A stretch of 64,000 bases of DNA from Thermoflavifilum thermophilum (GCF_900116565.1 NZ_FPCJ01000001.1:868001-932000); one strand, 5' to 3'; positions 28,120-37,475 are shown, counted from the stretch's first letter. A program made the numbers and translations. Notes: generated by a model from the letters alone, not told the origin.

Positions 28120-28509
28120 ATGCTAATTTTTTTATTTATTTATGCTGGATTAATCAAGTTACTTAACCTTTCGTTTTTTAGATTTACAATTTCACAATCT
28201 CCTCTTATTATACCAGGTACTATAAATTTAATAAGCATATTCATTCCACTCCTGGAGCTTCTTACAGCACTAATGTTGATTTTTACTAAGACTTATAAAA
28301 TAGGGTTATTATTTTCTTTATTTCTAATGAATATGTTCACCTTGTACTTAATGGTGCTAATAACTTTCTATTCTAAAATTCCATGTGCATGTGGGGGAAT
28401 TCTTGGAAAAACAAGTTATACAGTCCATATCCTTTTTAATCTGTTATACATTGGAATCTCTTTAGTCGGTATATACCTGGTAAAAAAATCCAGGCCATCG
28501 AAAACATAA
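28120..28509 (+). CDS. MauE/DoxX-type redox-associated membrane protein (N-terminus probably frameshifted)
   Basis: Integral membrane protein (129 aa as read, four predicted helices) with the MauE-type signature PCACGGILGKTSYTVHILFN in the last loop. The family is tied to disulfide handling for exported Cys-rich proteins, originally methylamine dehydrogenase maturation. The readable frame starts at ATG 28120 inside the first helix. An upstream ATG at 28085 (MKNNFF) lies in another frame, and adding one T to the T8 run at 28096-28103 joins them into a ~141-aa protein with a complete first helix (MKNNFFLLLIRIMLIFLFIY). The true gene is therefore probably 28085-28509. It is followed 10 nt later by an outer-membrane barrel gene. 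Confidence 0.75.
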   Translation: MLIFLFIYAGLIKLLNLSFFRFTISQSPLIIPGTINLISIFIPLLELLTALMLIFTKTYKIGLLFSLFLMNMFTLYLMVLITFYSKIPCACGGILGKTSYTVHILFNLLYIGISLVGIYLVKKSRPSKT

Positions 28510-28519
28510 ATACCTATTT

Positions 28520-30853
28520 ATGTTGTTTGCTTCACTATTATCAATTTTATTTTTTCAGCCCATTTTGAAAGGCATTGTTTATGATGCCTCACATGACCAT
28601 CCTGTACCCTATGCATGGATAGCCCTACAATCCGTTGATGCTGCTACTTCATCGGCTTCAATTGGCAGGTTGAGCGATAGCACCGGAAGGTTTCAAATCG
28701 CTCTGCCCGATACAGGCATGTATCGCCTGCATGTGGAAGCCATAGGATATCAATCGCTCGATACCCTGCTTCACCTGCTGAATGATGGTACAACTGATCT
28801 GGGTATAATCAAGCTGCTACCCACAGCCATTGCCCTGCATGAGGTGAAGATCTCGGGAAAAAGAAGCACGATTGAAAACCGGGTGGATAAACTTATTTTT
28901 CACGTAAACGAAATCACCCTGCTCACCGCCACAACCTCACTGGACGTGCTGAGAAAAGCACCCATGGTTTCTTTAGATGAACAGGGTAACCTGATATTGC
29001 GTGGCAGAAGAAACGTGAAAATACTTGTGAACGGCATGCCTGCTACTCTTGACATGGTGAGGGGTTTGCCTCCGGCAATCATTCAGGATATTGAAATCAT
29101 GACCGTGCCGGGAGCCAGCTACGATGCCGAGGCCACCGGTGGTGTGATCAACATCATCACACGAAAACGACGGTTTGATGGGTATGAAGGCAATCTGAGC
29201 GTGGTTACGGGTACACGAAACCGCAATTCAGACTATGGCTATATCGCCATCCGAAAAGGAAAATGGAACATAAATGGCTCATATACCCTGAATACGTTGA
29301 AAAATACAGGATACAATTCCATAGAACGAAGCATTTTCGGAAAACCTTTTACGGAAAACACCAACAATACAACCCAAGAAACCTATCAGTTTGGCAATCT
29401 GGCTTTTATTTTCCAGCCCGGTGAACATGACGAATTCGGACTTTCCTTGAATGCTTACGGATACCGGTTCACCAGATCTGCTTTCTCCACCTATCAAAAT
29501 TCTTTCCAGCCGCCCTATGTGCTGCAAATTTTTACCCAACATCCTACGCAAGAACCGGGATTGTATGGATCGATGGATTACACACATCATTTTGCCAATC
29601 CAGCGAACCAGCTTTCTTTTGCTATACTTCTCAATCAGCTTATCACCCTTGATCATTATGCACATACCGCTAATTCAAATGGAAATGCTTCCGCTTGGTA
29701 TGCAAGCAGCGATCATACCCGATTCAGAGAAATGACATTTCAATCGAGTCTGGTGCATGCCATCAATACAAAACAAAAATGGGAAACCGGTGTAAAATGG
29801 ATTATCCGCAATAATCGCAGTTTATACACCAGTGAACAATATAACCCTACACAGCATATCTGGCTTCCTGATCCTTCAAACTCCGGAACTTTCCGCTATA
29901 ATCAGGATGTAATCGCTGCTTATGCCCAGTATACGCTTCTGCAAAAATCCTGGCAAATGCAGGCAGGAATCAGATGGGAAGGCACTGCCCTGCACCCTGA
30001 GTGGACGGATACGATGGATATCGGGCGCTTTACATCATCCCTATTCCCGAGCATTAAACTCCGTATTCCAGTTTCTTCAACCCAACAATTTACCTGGAGC
30101 TACACTCAGAAAATCGCAAGGCCTTCTACTGATTATCTGAACAACTATACCGATAAAATGGATTTGCAACACAGCTATACCGGTAATTCACAACTGCAAA
30201 ATGAACGCTTACATGATGCAGAATTGGAATACAGCCTGAATACAGAAAACATTTATCTCGACGCATCCGTGTATGCCCTATGGACCACTCATCCTATTTC
30301 TTCGCTCACACTGGCGAGCGATTCCGGTCAACTACAAACTTCTTATGTAAACCTGAATAAGCAACATACTGAAGGAATCAGCATATATATCAGCTTCTCT
30401 GTGTTTCACATTTTGCAGACGAGTATCAACGGCGTTTGCAATTATACCCGACTGCAATATCATCAGCTTTCACACGAAGGGCTGACCGGCAATGCAGGTA
30501 TCGATCTCAGCTGTCGTTTGCCTGCTCATTTGCTGCTAAACGGAGACCTGAATATCCAATTCAAACCCCTGTTGCTGCAAGGCTACGGCCAGCCTTTTCG
30601 CTATAACAGCCTGCAACTATCCAGGGCATTCTTTCATGGAAAATTGCGGGTATTTACGCTGGTAGAAAATCTGGGCAACAGATTTACCGGAAGATATACA
30701 ACCACCCTGCAGGGAGCAGATTTTCAAGAACACACGGTTTCCGATTTCCGGTTTACCTCCTGGAAAATCGGGCTGAATTATCGCCTTGGCCAGCAAAACT
30801 CCACCCGCAGATACAGGCAGAAAATCCTGAATACCGATTTAAAATCAAAATAA
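28520..30853 (+). CDS. Outer-membrane beta-barrel protein, TonB-receptor-like with carboxypeptidase-regulatory N-domain
   Basis: 777-aa predicted outer-membrane protein. A short hydrophobic signal (about 1-13) precedes a carboxypeptidase-regulatory-like Ig domain (about 15-100: LKGIVYDASHDHPVPYAW to YRLHVEAIGYQSLDTLL). A plug-like domain follows (about 125-215: TSLDVLRKAPMVSLDEQGNL, then LVNGMPATL, VPGASYDAEATGGVINIITR). From about 220 there are many alternating strands typical of a 22-stranded barrel. It belongs to the outer membrane beta-barrel family often found outside SusCD loci; no SusD partner is present. The substrate is unknown. It is probably co-transcribed with the MauE gene and converges on yidD with only 2 nt between stops. 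Confidence 0.85.
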   Translation: MLFASLLSILFFQPILKGIVYDASHDHPVPYAWIALQSVDAATSSASIGRLSDSTGRFQIALPDTGMYRLHVEAIGYQSLDTLLHLLNDGTTDLGIIKLLPTAIALHEVKISGKRSTIENRVDKLIFHVNEITLLTATTSLDVLRKAPMVSLDEQGNLILRGRRNVKILVNGMPATLDMVRGLPPAIIQDIEIMTVPGASYDAEATGGVINIITRKRRFDGYEGNLSVVTGTRNRNSDYGYIAIRKGKWNINGSYTLNTLKNTGYNSIERSIFGKPFTENTNNTTQETYQFGNLAFIFQPGEHDEFGLSLNAYGYRFTRSAFSTYQNSFQPPYVLQIFTQHPTQEPGLYGSMDYTHHFANPANQLSFAILLNQLITLDHYAHTANSNGNASAWYASSDHTRFREMTFQSSLVHAINTKQKWETGVKWIIRNNRSLYTSEQYNPTQHIWLPDPSNSGTFRYNQDVIAAYAQYTLLQKSWQMQAGIRWEGTALHPEWTDTMDIGRFTSSLFPSIKLRIPVSSTQQFTWSYTQKIARPSTDYLNNYTDKMDLQHSYTGNSQLQNERLHDAELEYSLNTENIYLDASVYALWTTHPISSLTLASDSGQLQTSYVNLNKQHTEGISIYISFSVFHILQTSINGVCNYTRLQYHQLSHEGLTGNAGIDLSCRLPAHLLLNGDLNIQFKPLLLQGYGQPFRYNSLQLSRAFFHGKLRVFTLVENLGNRFTGRYTTTLQGADFQEHTVSDFRFTSWKIGLNYRLGQQNSTRRYRQKILNTDLKSK

Positions 30854-30855
30854 CC

Positions 30856-31095
30856 TCAAGGCACCGGATCGTAGCCGCTCCCGCCAAAAGGATGGCAACG
30901 CAAAAGCCGCCTGACCGCCAGATAACCGCCCTTGAAAAAACCATATTTCTGCAGGGCTTCCCGTGCATACACTGAACAGGTAGGCGTAAACCGGCAGCGG
31001 TTGCCTATCCAGGGAGAAAGCAGCAGCTGATAAACACGGATAAGCAACAACAATGGCCAGGCCAGCAAATGATTGATGAAATTCAGGATGCGCAT
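30856..31095 (-). CDS. yidD: Membrane protein insertion efficiency factor YidD
   Basis: Small peripheral membrane protein (79 aa) that helps YidC insert inner-membrane proteins. The whole family core is visible: [36 protein letters not shown] and [17 protein letters not shown], with conserved cysteines. It lies 4 nt downstream of rnpA in the classic rpmH-rnpA-yidD order. Confidence 0.93.
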   Translation of the reverse strand: MRILNFINHLLAWPLLLLIRVYQLLLSPWIGNRCRFTPTCSVYAREALQKYGFFKGGYLAVRRLLRCHPFGGSGYDPVP

Positions 31096-31099
31096 GGCT

Positions 31100-31501
31100 T
31101 TACTTCTCCTGTATTTGCCTCATGCGAAGCATAACGGCCTGCATTTTTTGCTGTATCTCTTCAAAGGTAGGCATTTCTTTGCCCTGGTAAATAATCATCC
31201 AGTGCAAAGCCATTCCCTGCTGGCGCAGGTAATCATACAGCTCATGTTTCTGCAACCGGTAGGCTTCGCGAAGCAGTCTTTTGATGCGATTGCGCTGGGT
31301 AGCTTTGCGGAAGTATTTTCCGGGCACGGCAAAAGCTACCTGCGCTGGATATGCAACGTGATGCTGATCTGTTACAGGATGAATGGAGTAATAAACGCGT
31401 AAAGGCGGATGGGAGAAAGAACGACCCTGAGCAAATAATTGCTCAATCAGCCTGCGTTTTTTGAGTCGCTCTGCTTTTTTGAATGTATAACGAACCGGCA
31501 A
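31100..31501 (-). CDS. rnpA: Ribonuclease P protein component
   Basis: Basic protein that assists the RNase P RNA in maturing tRNA 5' ends. The 133-aa product has the family signature [13 protein letters not shown] (about 72-84) and the N-terminal [19 protein letters not shown]. It lies 14 nt downstream of rpmH. The RNase P RNA gene itself is not in this window. Confidence 0.93.
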   Translation of the reverse strand: MPVRYTFKKAERLKKRRLIEQLFAQGRSFSHPPLRVYYSIHPVTDQHHVAYPAQVAFAVPGKYFRKATQRNRIKRLLREAYRLQKHELYDYLRQQGMALHWMIIYQGKEMPTFEEIQQKMQAVMLRMRQIQEK

Positions 31502-31515
31502 ATGGCATGGATTGC

Positions 31516-31677
31516 TTATTTCAGCCGATCATTCCTTTCGTCGGATACGGTCAGTTTATGACGTCCTTTTGCCCGGCGGCGGGCCAGTACCTTACGCCCA
31601 TCGGCCGTGCGCATGCGGCGACGAAAACCATGCGTGCTTTTCCTTCTTCGACGATGTGGTTGATAGGTCCGTTTCAT
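31516..31677 (-). CDS. rpmH: 50S ribosomal protein L34
   Basis: 53-residue, very basic ribosomal protein. The frame begins [18 protein letters not shown] and continues [20 protein letters not shown], ending DRLK before TAA, an almost complete match to the L34 pattern. It is first in the rpmH-rnpA-yidD unit, with a -7 promoter box 23 nt upstream. Unlike in many other bacteria, dnaA is not adjacent and lies about 20 kb away. Confidence 0.95.
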   Translation of the reverse strand: MKRTYQPHRRRRKSTHGFRRRMRTADGRKVLARRRAKGRHKLTVSDERNDRLK

Positions 31678-31699
31678 ACAAATCTGTTCAAATGGATCG

Positions 31700-31707
31700 C
31701 AAAGGTA
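31700..31707 (-). promoter_or_regulatory. -7 promoter element for rpmH-rnpA-yidD
   Basis: TACCTTTG on the minus strand matches TAnnTTTG exactly, 23 nt upstream of the rpmH ATG, with a T-rich stretch further upstream. Confidence 0.6.
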
Positions 31708-31766
31708 GGCAAAAAAGTTTTTTTAAAAAATTGGAATCCTCATCTGCTACCCAATAAAATATTGCG

Positions 31767-32597
31767 CTATATCACATCCAGGCTGATTTGCCGGGCATCT
31801 ACCTGTTCTCCATAAAAAATGCTGGCCTGACGGCTAAACAAGGTTGCTGAATCGGTAGTCAGAAAATCTCTCCTGCCCGTTTTTGAACAATGCTGTTCGA
31901 TCTCCGGATGACGATGCAGGTAATCCTTCAAACTGGCTGCTACCAGAGGACCTTGCGATATTACCTGAATCTGTTTCGGCAAAAAAGCTTTGATTTTGGG
32001 TATCAGCAGGGGATAATGTGTACACGCCAGAACAATGGCATCCAGATCGGCAGCCTGGTGAAAGAGCTCATGAAGGTATTTCTGTACAAAATAATCCGCA
32101 CCGGGGCCTTCATGTTCTCCGTTTTCCACCAGCGGAACCCACATGGGGCAGGCTTGTTGATAGACACGCAATTCCGGAAAGAATTTTCGTATTTCTATCA
32201 CGTACGACTCTGATTGCACGGTGCCTTGCGTGGCCAGAATACCCAATGCACCGCTTCGGGTAAACGCACGTGCTTTTTCGGTAGTAGGACGAATGACCCC
32301 CAGCACCCTGCGATCAGGAAACGCAGGCAAATGGCGCTGCTGAATAGTGCGCAAAGCCTTTGCTGAAGCGGTATTGCAGGCCAGAATCACTAAATGGCAG
32401 TTGCAGGAAAATAAATACTGCACACATTGCCAGGTATAATGATACACCGTTTCAAAAGAACGGTTGCCATAAGGTGTACGCGCATTATCGCCCAGATACA
32501 GATAATCATATTCCGGCAACAGCTTCACGATATCGCGCATTACCGTGAGCCCACCATAGCCGGAATCGAAGATGCCAATAGGTTGATATACCTGCAT
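31767..32597 (-). CDS. murI: Glutamate racemase
   Basis: Converts L- to D-glutamate for peptidoglycan, 276 aa. Both catalytic cysteines are visible in their motifs VILACNTASAKAL and IVLACTHYPLL, along with the substrate-binding start IGIFDSGYGGLTVM and YLGDNARTPYGNRS. It follows the ompH genes on the same strand but is separated from them by a terminator (32611-32644), so it is probably expressed on its own. Confidence 0.95.
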   Translation of the reverse strand: MQVYQPIGIFDSGYGGLTVMRDIVKLLPEYDYLYLGDNARTPYGNRSFETVYHYTWQCVQYLFSCNCHLVILACNTASAKALRTIQQRHLPAFPDRRVLGVIRPTTEKARAFTRSGALGILATQGTVQSESYVIEIRKFFPELRVYQQACPMWVPLVENGEHEGPGADYFVQKYLHELFHQAADLDAIVLACTHYPLLIPKIKAFLPKQIQVISQGPLVAASLKDYLHRHPEIEQHCSKTGRRDFLTTDSATLFSRQASIFYGEQVDARQISLDVI

Positions 32598-32610
32598 GTT
32601 TGAAATCCAA

Positions 32611-32644
32611 TAAAAAAGCTAAGAACCTTCAGCAGATTCTTAGC
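32611..32644 (-). terminator. Rho-independent terminator after the ompH gene
   Basis: Minus strand: an 8-bp stem GCTAAGAA / TTCTTAGC (plus-strand arms 32637-32644 and 32618-32625) with an 11-nt loop, followed directly by six T residues. It ends the uppS-bamA-ompH transcript before murI. Confidence 0.75.
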
Positions 32645-32698
32645 CACAGCTTTATTACGCATGTTTGCAATAACTGCCGGCGGTGTAAGCTGACAGGA

Positions 32699-33208
32699 TT
32701 ATTTGATTCCCAACTTGGCTTTCACAGCTGGCAGCAAATCATCGGCTGACGGAGCCACGATCAGGATATCCTGTTGTTTGTTGAAAACGTACGTATATCC
32801 TTTTTCCTTGGCTACTTCCTGCACGGCTTTCTGGGCTTTTTCAATGATGGGTTGCAGGAGCTGCTGATTCTTTTGCTGATAACTGTCTTGTGCGGCCTGC
32901 GACAAATCCTGCAGATTCTTTTGCATGTTGCTCAGTTCGCGGGTTCTGATTTCCTTGATAGCATCGGAAAGCGTATCGGCCTGCTGCTGGAAGGCAATCA
33001 GTTTGTTCTGATATTCCTGCTGCGCAGATTGAATTTGTTGTTGCAGCTGGTTGGCAAATTTCTGCAAAGCGGAATCTGCATTTTTGGTTTCGGGCATGGA
33101 CTGAATCAGTTCCTGCATGTCAATGTAACCAATTTTAACCTGTGCCTCCGTGCGGAGTGTGCAAACCATGGCACCCAGCAAGAAACAGAACATCAAAGCT
33201 TTCTTCAT
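32699..33208 (-). CDS. OmpH/Skp family periplasmic chaperone (1)
   Basis: Periplasmic chaperone that carries unfolded outer-membrane proteins to BamA. The 169-aa product has a signal peptide (cleavage near TEAQ, about residue 22), then VKIGYIDMQELIQSMPETKNA, a long glutamine-rich coiled coil (about 50-130) and the C-terminal beta strand YTYVFNKQQDILIVAP. It is the second of two tandem paralogues directly downstream of bamA and is followed by a terminator. Very high Gln content is notable. Confidence 0.9.
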   Translation of the reverse strand: MKKALMFCFLLGAMVCTLRTEAQVKIGYIDMQELIQSMPETKNADSALQKFANQLQQQIQSAQQEYQNKLIAFQQQADTLSDAIKEIRTRELSNMQKNLQDLSQAAQDSYQQKNQQLLQPIIEKAQKAVQEVAKEKGYTYVFNKQQDILIVAPSADDLLPAVKAKLGIK

Positions 33209-33266
33209 GACTGACTGTTTTTAATTGAATAATTCGTTTGTTTTTTAATGAAGCAGCGAAAATAAT

Positions 33267-33785
33267 TTATTTTTGAATTCCCAATAAATTTAATACATCA
33301 TCACTTTTGTCAAGCCTCGGATCCGCATAAAAAACAGTGATGCCACCGGCTTTATCCAGTACAAAATCATAAGATCGCTGTGCAGCCAATTTCTGAACGG
33401 CCTGATATACTTCATCCTGAATGGGCTGTACCAACTTTTGCCGCAATTTGAACAAATCACCCTGATAGCCAAAACGCTGGTTTTGCAGATCACGCACGGC
33501 TTTTTCCTTTGCTACGATTTCATCTTCACGTTTCTTTCGCAGATCTTCATTCAATACCACTTTCTCTGCCTGATAGGAACGATACATTTCATCGAGCTGC
33601 TGATACTGTGCGTCTATTTCTTGTTGCCAGGCTTTTGACACACTATCAAGCTGATGCTGCGCCTGCTGATATTCCGGGATATGCTCAAGAATATATTTGC
33701 TGTCAATGACGCAATATCGTTGTGCAAATGCAGCAAGATTTGCCAACAACAGCAATACCACGAATATTCCAGTTTTTTTGTACAT
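33267..33785 (-). CDS. OmpH/Skp family periplasmic chaperone (2)
   Basis: Paralogue of the neighbouring chaperone, 172 aa from ATG 33785, which gives the signal peptide MYKKTGIFVVLLLLANLAAF; an in-frame ATG at 33812 would add an unlikely polar leader. The mature part has RYCVIDSKYILEHIPEYQQA, a charged coiled coil and the strand YDFVLDKAGGITVFYA. It sits 94 nt downstream of bamA. Duplication of Skp next to bamA is widespread in Bacteroidota. Confidence 0.9.
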   Translation of the reverse strand: MYKKTGIFVVLLLLANLAAFAQRYCVIDSKYILEHIPEYQQAQHQLDSVSKAWQQEIDAQYQQLDEMYRSYQAEKVVLNEDLRKKREDEIVAKEKAVRDLQNQRFGYQGDLFKLRQKLVQPIQDEVYQAVQKLAAQRSYDFVLDKAGGITVFYADPRLDKSDDVLNLLGIQK

Positions 33786-33879
33786 AATCAGTGCATTTAT
33801 TTTGTAACGCATATTTTTATTTTGATGGTTGTGGTTAAAAATGCAAAAAACATCTGAAATGAACTGTTAAATATGGATG

Positions 33880-36618
33880 TTATTCTGGTTCATACCCCAG
33901 CATGAAGCTAAACTTGGTGGCATTGCGAAGTCCCTGACCGGGTTGCATTCTATCAAATCCGATTCCGTAATCAAATCCCAGCAAACCAAACATGGGCAAG
34001 TAAAAACGCATACCTATACCTGCATCGCGCCTTAACAGGAAAGGATTGTACTTCTGGAAGTTTTCATATCCATTGGCAGCATCGAAAAACAATAATGCAA
34101 AAATGGTTGAACTCGGATTCAAGGTAATGGGATAGCGCAATTCTACTGTGTATTTGTTGAAAATCGTGAATCCTTGATAACTCAATGGTTGGGTTTGTGT
34201 ATTATCTTTTGGATCAGAGCTGTAATATACTTCATATCCGCGCTGCGAAATGATTTCTTTACCATAAATAGCATAGTTGCTTAATCCATCACCACCCAGT
34301 TCAAATCGTTCAAACGGCGACAGCAGGGCGTGAGAAGAGTATTTGCCCAGAAATCCATATTTAGCGGCCAGTTTCAGCACAAACTGTTTCTGATCCGTTC
34401 CATGCGGCCTGCCCAGAGGCACATACCATTCAGCATCAAACCGATATTTCTGATATTCAATGTATTTAAATTTCTGAGCCAGGGTTTTGCCTTCGTACAC
34501 ACTTTGTGATTCAAACAGAGAATAAGGTGGCGTGAATTCACCAGAAAGTACAATATTCGAACCGCTGCGCGGATAAATGGGTGCATCCACGGAAGATCGT
34601 GCCAGCGTGAGTTTCAAGCTCAGTTCATTGATATCTCCGTTGTTCAGTGGATTCCCGTAAAAGAATTGATAGTTTTTCAATGTATATCGCACAAAATTCA
34701 CGGCTCCGGTAAGCGTGAAATAATCATCAGGCCAGGTAAGCCGTTTGCCCAAAGCCACCGTAAATCCTGTGGAACGCAGAAAACTGCTATCGGCCGAGCC
34801 GCCAAAGAATCCGGTGTAGGGGTTATACACACCACTGGCAATAAATGAATTGTATAAACTTACCGTGAAATTGTTCGGCTTCTTGCCTCCCAGCCAGGGT
34901 TCCGTAAAGGAAAAACTATAAGAGTGATAAAATTTACCGTTGGACTGATAACGCAATGAAAGCTTCTGTCCGTCGCCACTGGGCAGGGGTGTCCAGGCGT
35001 GTGGATTGGTAATGTTGCGCAAGGAAAAGTTGTTAAACGATAATCCCAATGTACCCGTTAGTCCGATGTAGCCGCCCCATCCGGCAGAGAGTTCCAGCTG
35101 ATCGGAAGGTTTTTCCACCACCGACCAGCCAATATCTACTGTACCGTTGTCGGGGTTAGGCTGTGGATTCACGTTAACCTTCTGTGGATCGAACATGCCC
35201 AGCTGAGCAATATCGCGCTGAGATCGAATTAGATCGGCCCGACTGAACTTTTCGCCAGGAATCGTGCGCAGCTCCCTTCTGATGACATGCTCGTTGGTAC
35301 GATCGTTTCCGGAAATGGTCACTTTATTGATCGTGGCCTGCGGACCTTCCGTGATGCGGATATCATAATCGATCGTATCGTGATATACCTGCGTTTCTAC
35401 AGGCGTTACACGGAAGAACAAATAACCATCATTCAGATACAAACTGCTGATATCATCTCCCTGCTGGGTGGGTGTAATGCCAAGTCTTTTATTGAACAAA
35501 TCCAGGTTGTAAGGATCGCCTTTATGAATGCGCAGAATGGCATTTAGCAAGGTGTCTGGATATTTGGTATTGCCGCTCCAGGTGATGTTGCCAAAATAAT
35601 ATTTATCGCCTTCATTCACCTTGATGGCAATATCTATGTTGCCATTAGGCGCCTGATAGATGGTATCATCCACAATGGTTGCGTCGCGATAACCCAACGA
35701 GTTGTAGTATTCAATAATCTTGGCCTTATCTTCCTCGTACTTGCTCTGGTTGAATTTGGCCGAATTAAACAGTTTAAACCGGAAATAAGGCTCCAGCACT
35801 CGCAGGGTTTTGGATGGATACAAAAAGCCCCATTCATGCAGATAATCGGAAAATGAATACGGATGCCCTCCATACACATTTACATCTCTTGCCGGATGCA
35901 GGGTGAGGCGCATACCTTCCTTAGTATTTTTCATCTGGGCTTTCAGCTTAGCATCTGGCACATGATCATTTCCTGCAAAAAAGATTTCGCTGATTTTAAC
36001 CTTTTTCCCTTTGTGAATATTGAAAATCAAATCCACCGCATTCAGCATCACAGCCGTATCGGGCCTTTCGCTGATCTGCATGGTTATGTTGCGGTATCCC
36101 TTGTCCTGGAAATATTTGCGGATAGCCATTTCCGCATTGATTTTCATGTTATCGGTAACTACCGATCCCTGATGCAGATCCGTTTTGGTTTTCAGTTCAT
36201 CAGCTTCTGTTTTGCTGACACCCCGGAAGTAAAAATTGGCCAGCCTGGGCCGTTCGGTGACATGGATATCCAGATAGATATCGTCGCCATCAATGCGGGT
36301 TACATAAATCTGGATGTTGGAAAACAAATGTTGTTTCCAGAGATTTTGAATCACTTTAGCCAGACCATCGCCCGGCAGGATAATACGATCGCCCACCGAA
36401 ATGCCGGATACAGAAACCAGGAGTTGCGGATCGAGATAACGGGCACCGGATACCGTGATACCTGCAATGCGATAGGATTTGGGATTGGAGGGCAGCGCGG
36501 GAATCTGCGTGGTATCGACCGCTGCAGCTGATGGGGCTGATAGCTGCTGTGCCAGCAGATGATGCCCCCAAAACACGCATAAAATCCATACTACATGTCT
36601 ACGAAAACATCTCTTCAT
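33880..36618 (-). CDS. bamA: Outer-membrane protein assembly factor BamA (Omp85)
   Basis: Central subunit of the machine that folds beta-barrels into the outer membrane. The 912-aa product starts at ATG 36618, with a signal peptide ending HHLLAQQ. Five POTRA repeats occupy roughly residues 50-490 (each starting with an ITVSGARYLD- or VTISGNDRTN-type strand), followed by a 16-strand barrel. It overlaps the 3' end of uppS by 20 nt, indicating translational coupling. Length exceeds the ~800 of proteobacterial BamA because of longer POTRA and loop segments. Confidence 0.93.
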   Translation of the reverse strand: MKRCFRRHVVWILCVFWGHHLLAQQLSAPSAAAVDTTQIPALPSNPKSYRIAGITVSGARYLDPQLLVSVSGISVGDRIILPGDGLAKVIQNLWKQHLFSNIQIYVTRIDGDDIYLDIHVTERPRLANFYFRGVSKTEADELKTKTDLHQGSVVTDNMKINAEMAIRKYFQDKGYRNITMQISERPDTAVMLNAVDLIFNIHKGKKVKISEIFFAGNDHVPDAKLKAQMKNTKEGMRLTLHPARDVNVYGGHPYSFSDYLHEWGFLYPSKTLRVLEPYFRFKLFNSAKFNQSKYEEDKAKIIEYYNSLGYRDATIVDDTIYQAPNGNIDIAIKVNEGDKYYFGNITWSGNTKYPDTLLNAILRIHKGDPYNLDLFNKRLGITPTQQGDDISSLYLNDGYLFFRVTPVETQVYHDTIDYDIRITEGPQATINKVTISGNDRTNEHVIRRELRTIPGEKFSRADLIRSQRDIAQLGMFDPQKVNVNPQPNPDNGTVDIGWSVVEKPSDQLELSAGWGGYIGLTGTLGLSFNNFSLRNITNPHAWTPLPSGDGQKLSLRYQSNGKFYHSYSFSFTEPWLGGKKPNNFTVSLYNSFIASGVYNPYTGFFGGSADSSFLRSTGFTVALGKRLTWPDDYFTLTGAVNFVRYTLKNYQFFYGNPLNNGDINELSLKLTLARSSVDAPIYPRSGSNIVLSGEFTPPYSLFESQSVYEGKTLAQKFKYIEYQKYRFDAEWYVPLGRPHGTDQKQFVLKLAAKYGFLGKYSSHALLSPFERFELGGDGLSNYAIYGKEIISQRGYEVYYSSDPKDNTQTQPLSYQGFTIFNKYTVELRYPITLNPSSTIFALLFFDAANGYENFQKYNPFLLRRDAGIGMRFYLPMFGLLGFDYGIGFDRMQPGQGLRNATKFSFMLGYEPE

Positions 36619-37372
36619 TCTGCCGTATTTGTTCGCTCGTTTTCCCAAATCTTCTTTCTCTGGATTGAAAGTCTAAAATGGCTTCATACAGGTTTTCCTT
36701 CCTGAAATCTGGCCATAAGGTAGGTGTGAAATACAGTTCTGCGTAGGCAATTTGGTAAAGCAGAAAATTGCTGATGCGGTATTCGCCGCTGGTGCGGATA
36801 ACCAGTTCAGGATCGGGAAAGGCGGCCGTGCAGAGATATTGTGCAAAGAGCTGCTGATCAATATCTTCAGGTCTCAGCTTTCCTGCACGCACATCGGCCG
36901 CCACCTGTTTAACGGCCTGCACAATTTCCCAGCGGGAACTATAGCTTAATGCAACAATCAGATGCAATCCATCATGGCTGGCCGTGAGCTGTATGGCCTC
37001 CTGCACTTCCTGCCTGCATACGGGAGGCAGCATATCCAGATCTCCAATTACATGTAAACGGATGTTGTGTTCCCGGAGGGAATCAATTTCCTTGTGCAGC
37101 GTTCTTACCAGCAGCTCCATAATGCCATTCACTTCATCAGAAGGTCGCTCCCAGTTTTCTGTGGAAAAGGCATAAATAGTGAGATAAGGTATCCCCAGCT
37201 CGCCACAGGCTTCCACTACACTCTTCACACTTTGCACACCTTCGTGATGCCCGTAAATGCGGTCCTGTCCGCGCTCTTTGGCCCACCGGCCATTGCCATC
37301 CATGATAATGGCAATATGCCGGGGCAATTTTCGGGGATCAATACGATCTTTTAATGTAGATGTTCCGGACAT
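36599..37372 (-). CDS. uppS: Isoprenyl transferase (undecaprenyl diphosphate synthase)
   Basis: Makes the C55 lipid carrier for peptidoglycan and O-antigen. The 257-aa product has the catalytic Asp motif IAIIMDGNGRWAKERG (about 20-35), FSTENWERP, and the C-terminal RTSGEYRISNFLLYQIAYAEL. A good promoter (37410-37417) precedes it, making it the likely first gene of the uppS-bamA-ompH-ompH transcript. Confidence 0.95.
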   Translation of the reverse strand: MSGTSTLKDRIDPRKLPRHIAIIMDGNGRWAKERGQDRIYGHHEGVQSVKSVVEACGELGIPYLTIYAFSTENWERPSDEVNGIMELLVRTLHKEIDSLREHNIRLHVIGDLDMLPPVCRQEVQEAIQLTASHDGLHLIVALSYSSRWEIVQAVKQVAADVRAGKLRPEDIDQQLFAQYLCTAAFPDPELVIRTSGEYRISNFLLYQIAYAELYFTPTLWPDFRKENLYEAILDFQSRERRFGKTSEQIRQNEEMFS

Positions 37373-37409
37373 GTGGACCTTGCTTGTTCCGCAAAAGTCG
37401 AGAAAGTTA

Positions 37410-37417
37410 CAAATATA
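37410..37417 (-). promoter_or_regulatory. -7 promoter element for uppS-bamA-ompH
   Basis: TATATTTG on the minus strand matches TAnnTTTG exactly, 38 nt upstream of the uppS ATG. Confidence 0.6.
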
Positions 37418-37475
37418 TCCTAATATCGGCTGAAAGGCTTGCTGGTATGGGTTTTTAACACAAGTTTAACCGCTT

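Noticed and set aside
30856-31677. Chromosome origin next to rpmH-rnpA-yidD
   Set aside because: This gene order is near oriC in other phyla, but there is no DnaA-box cluster or large gap here and dnaA is ~20 kb away.
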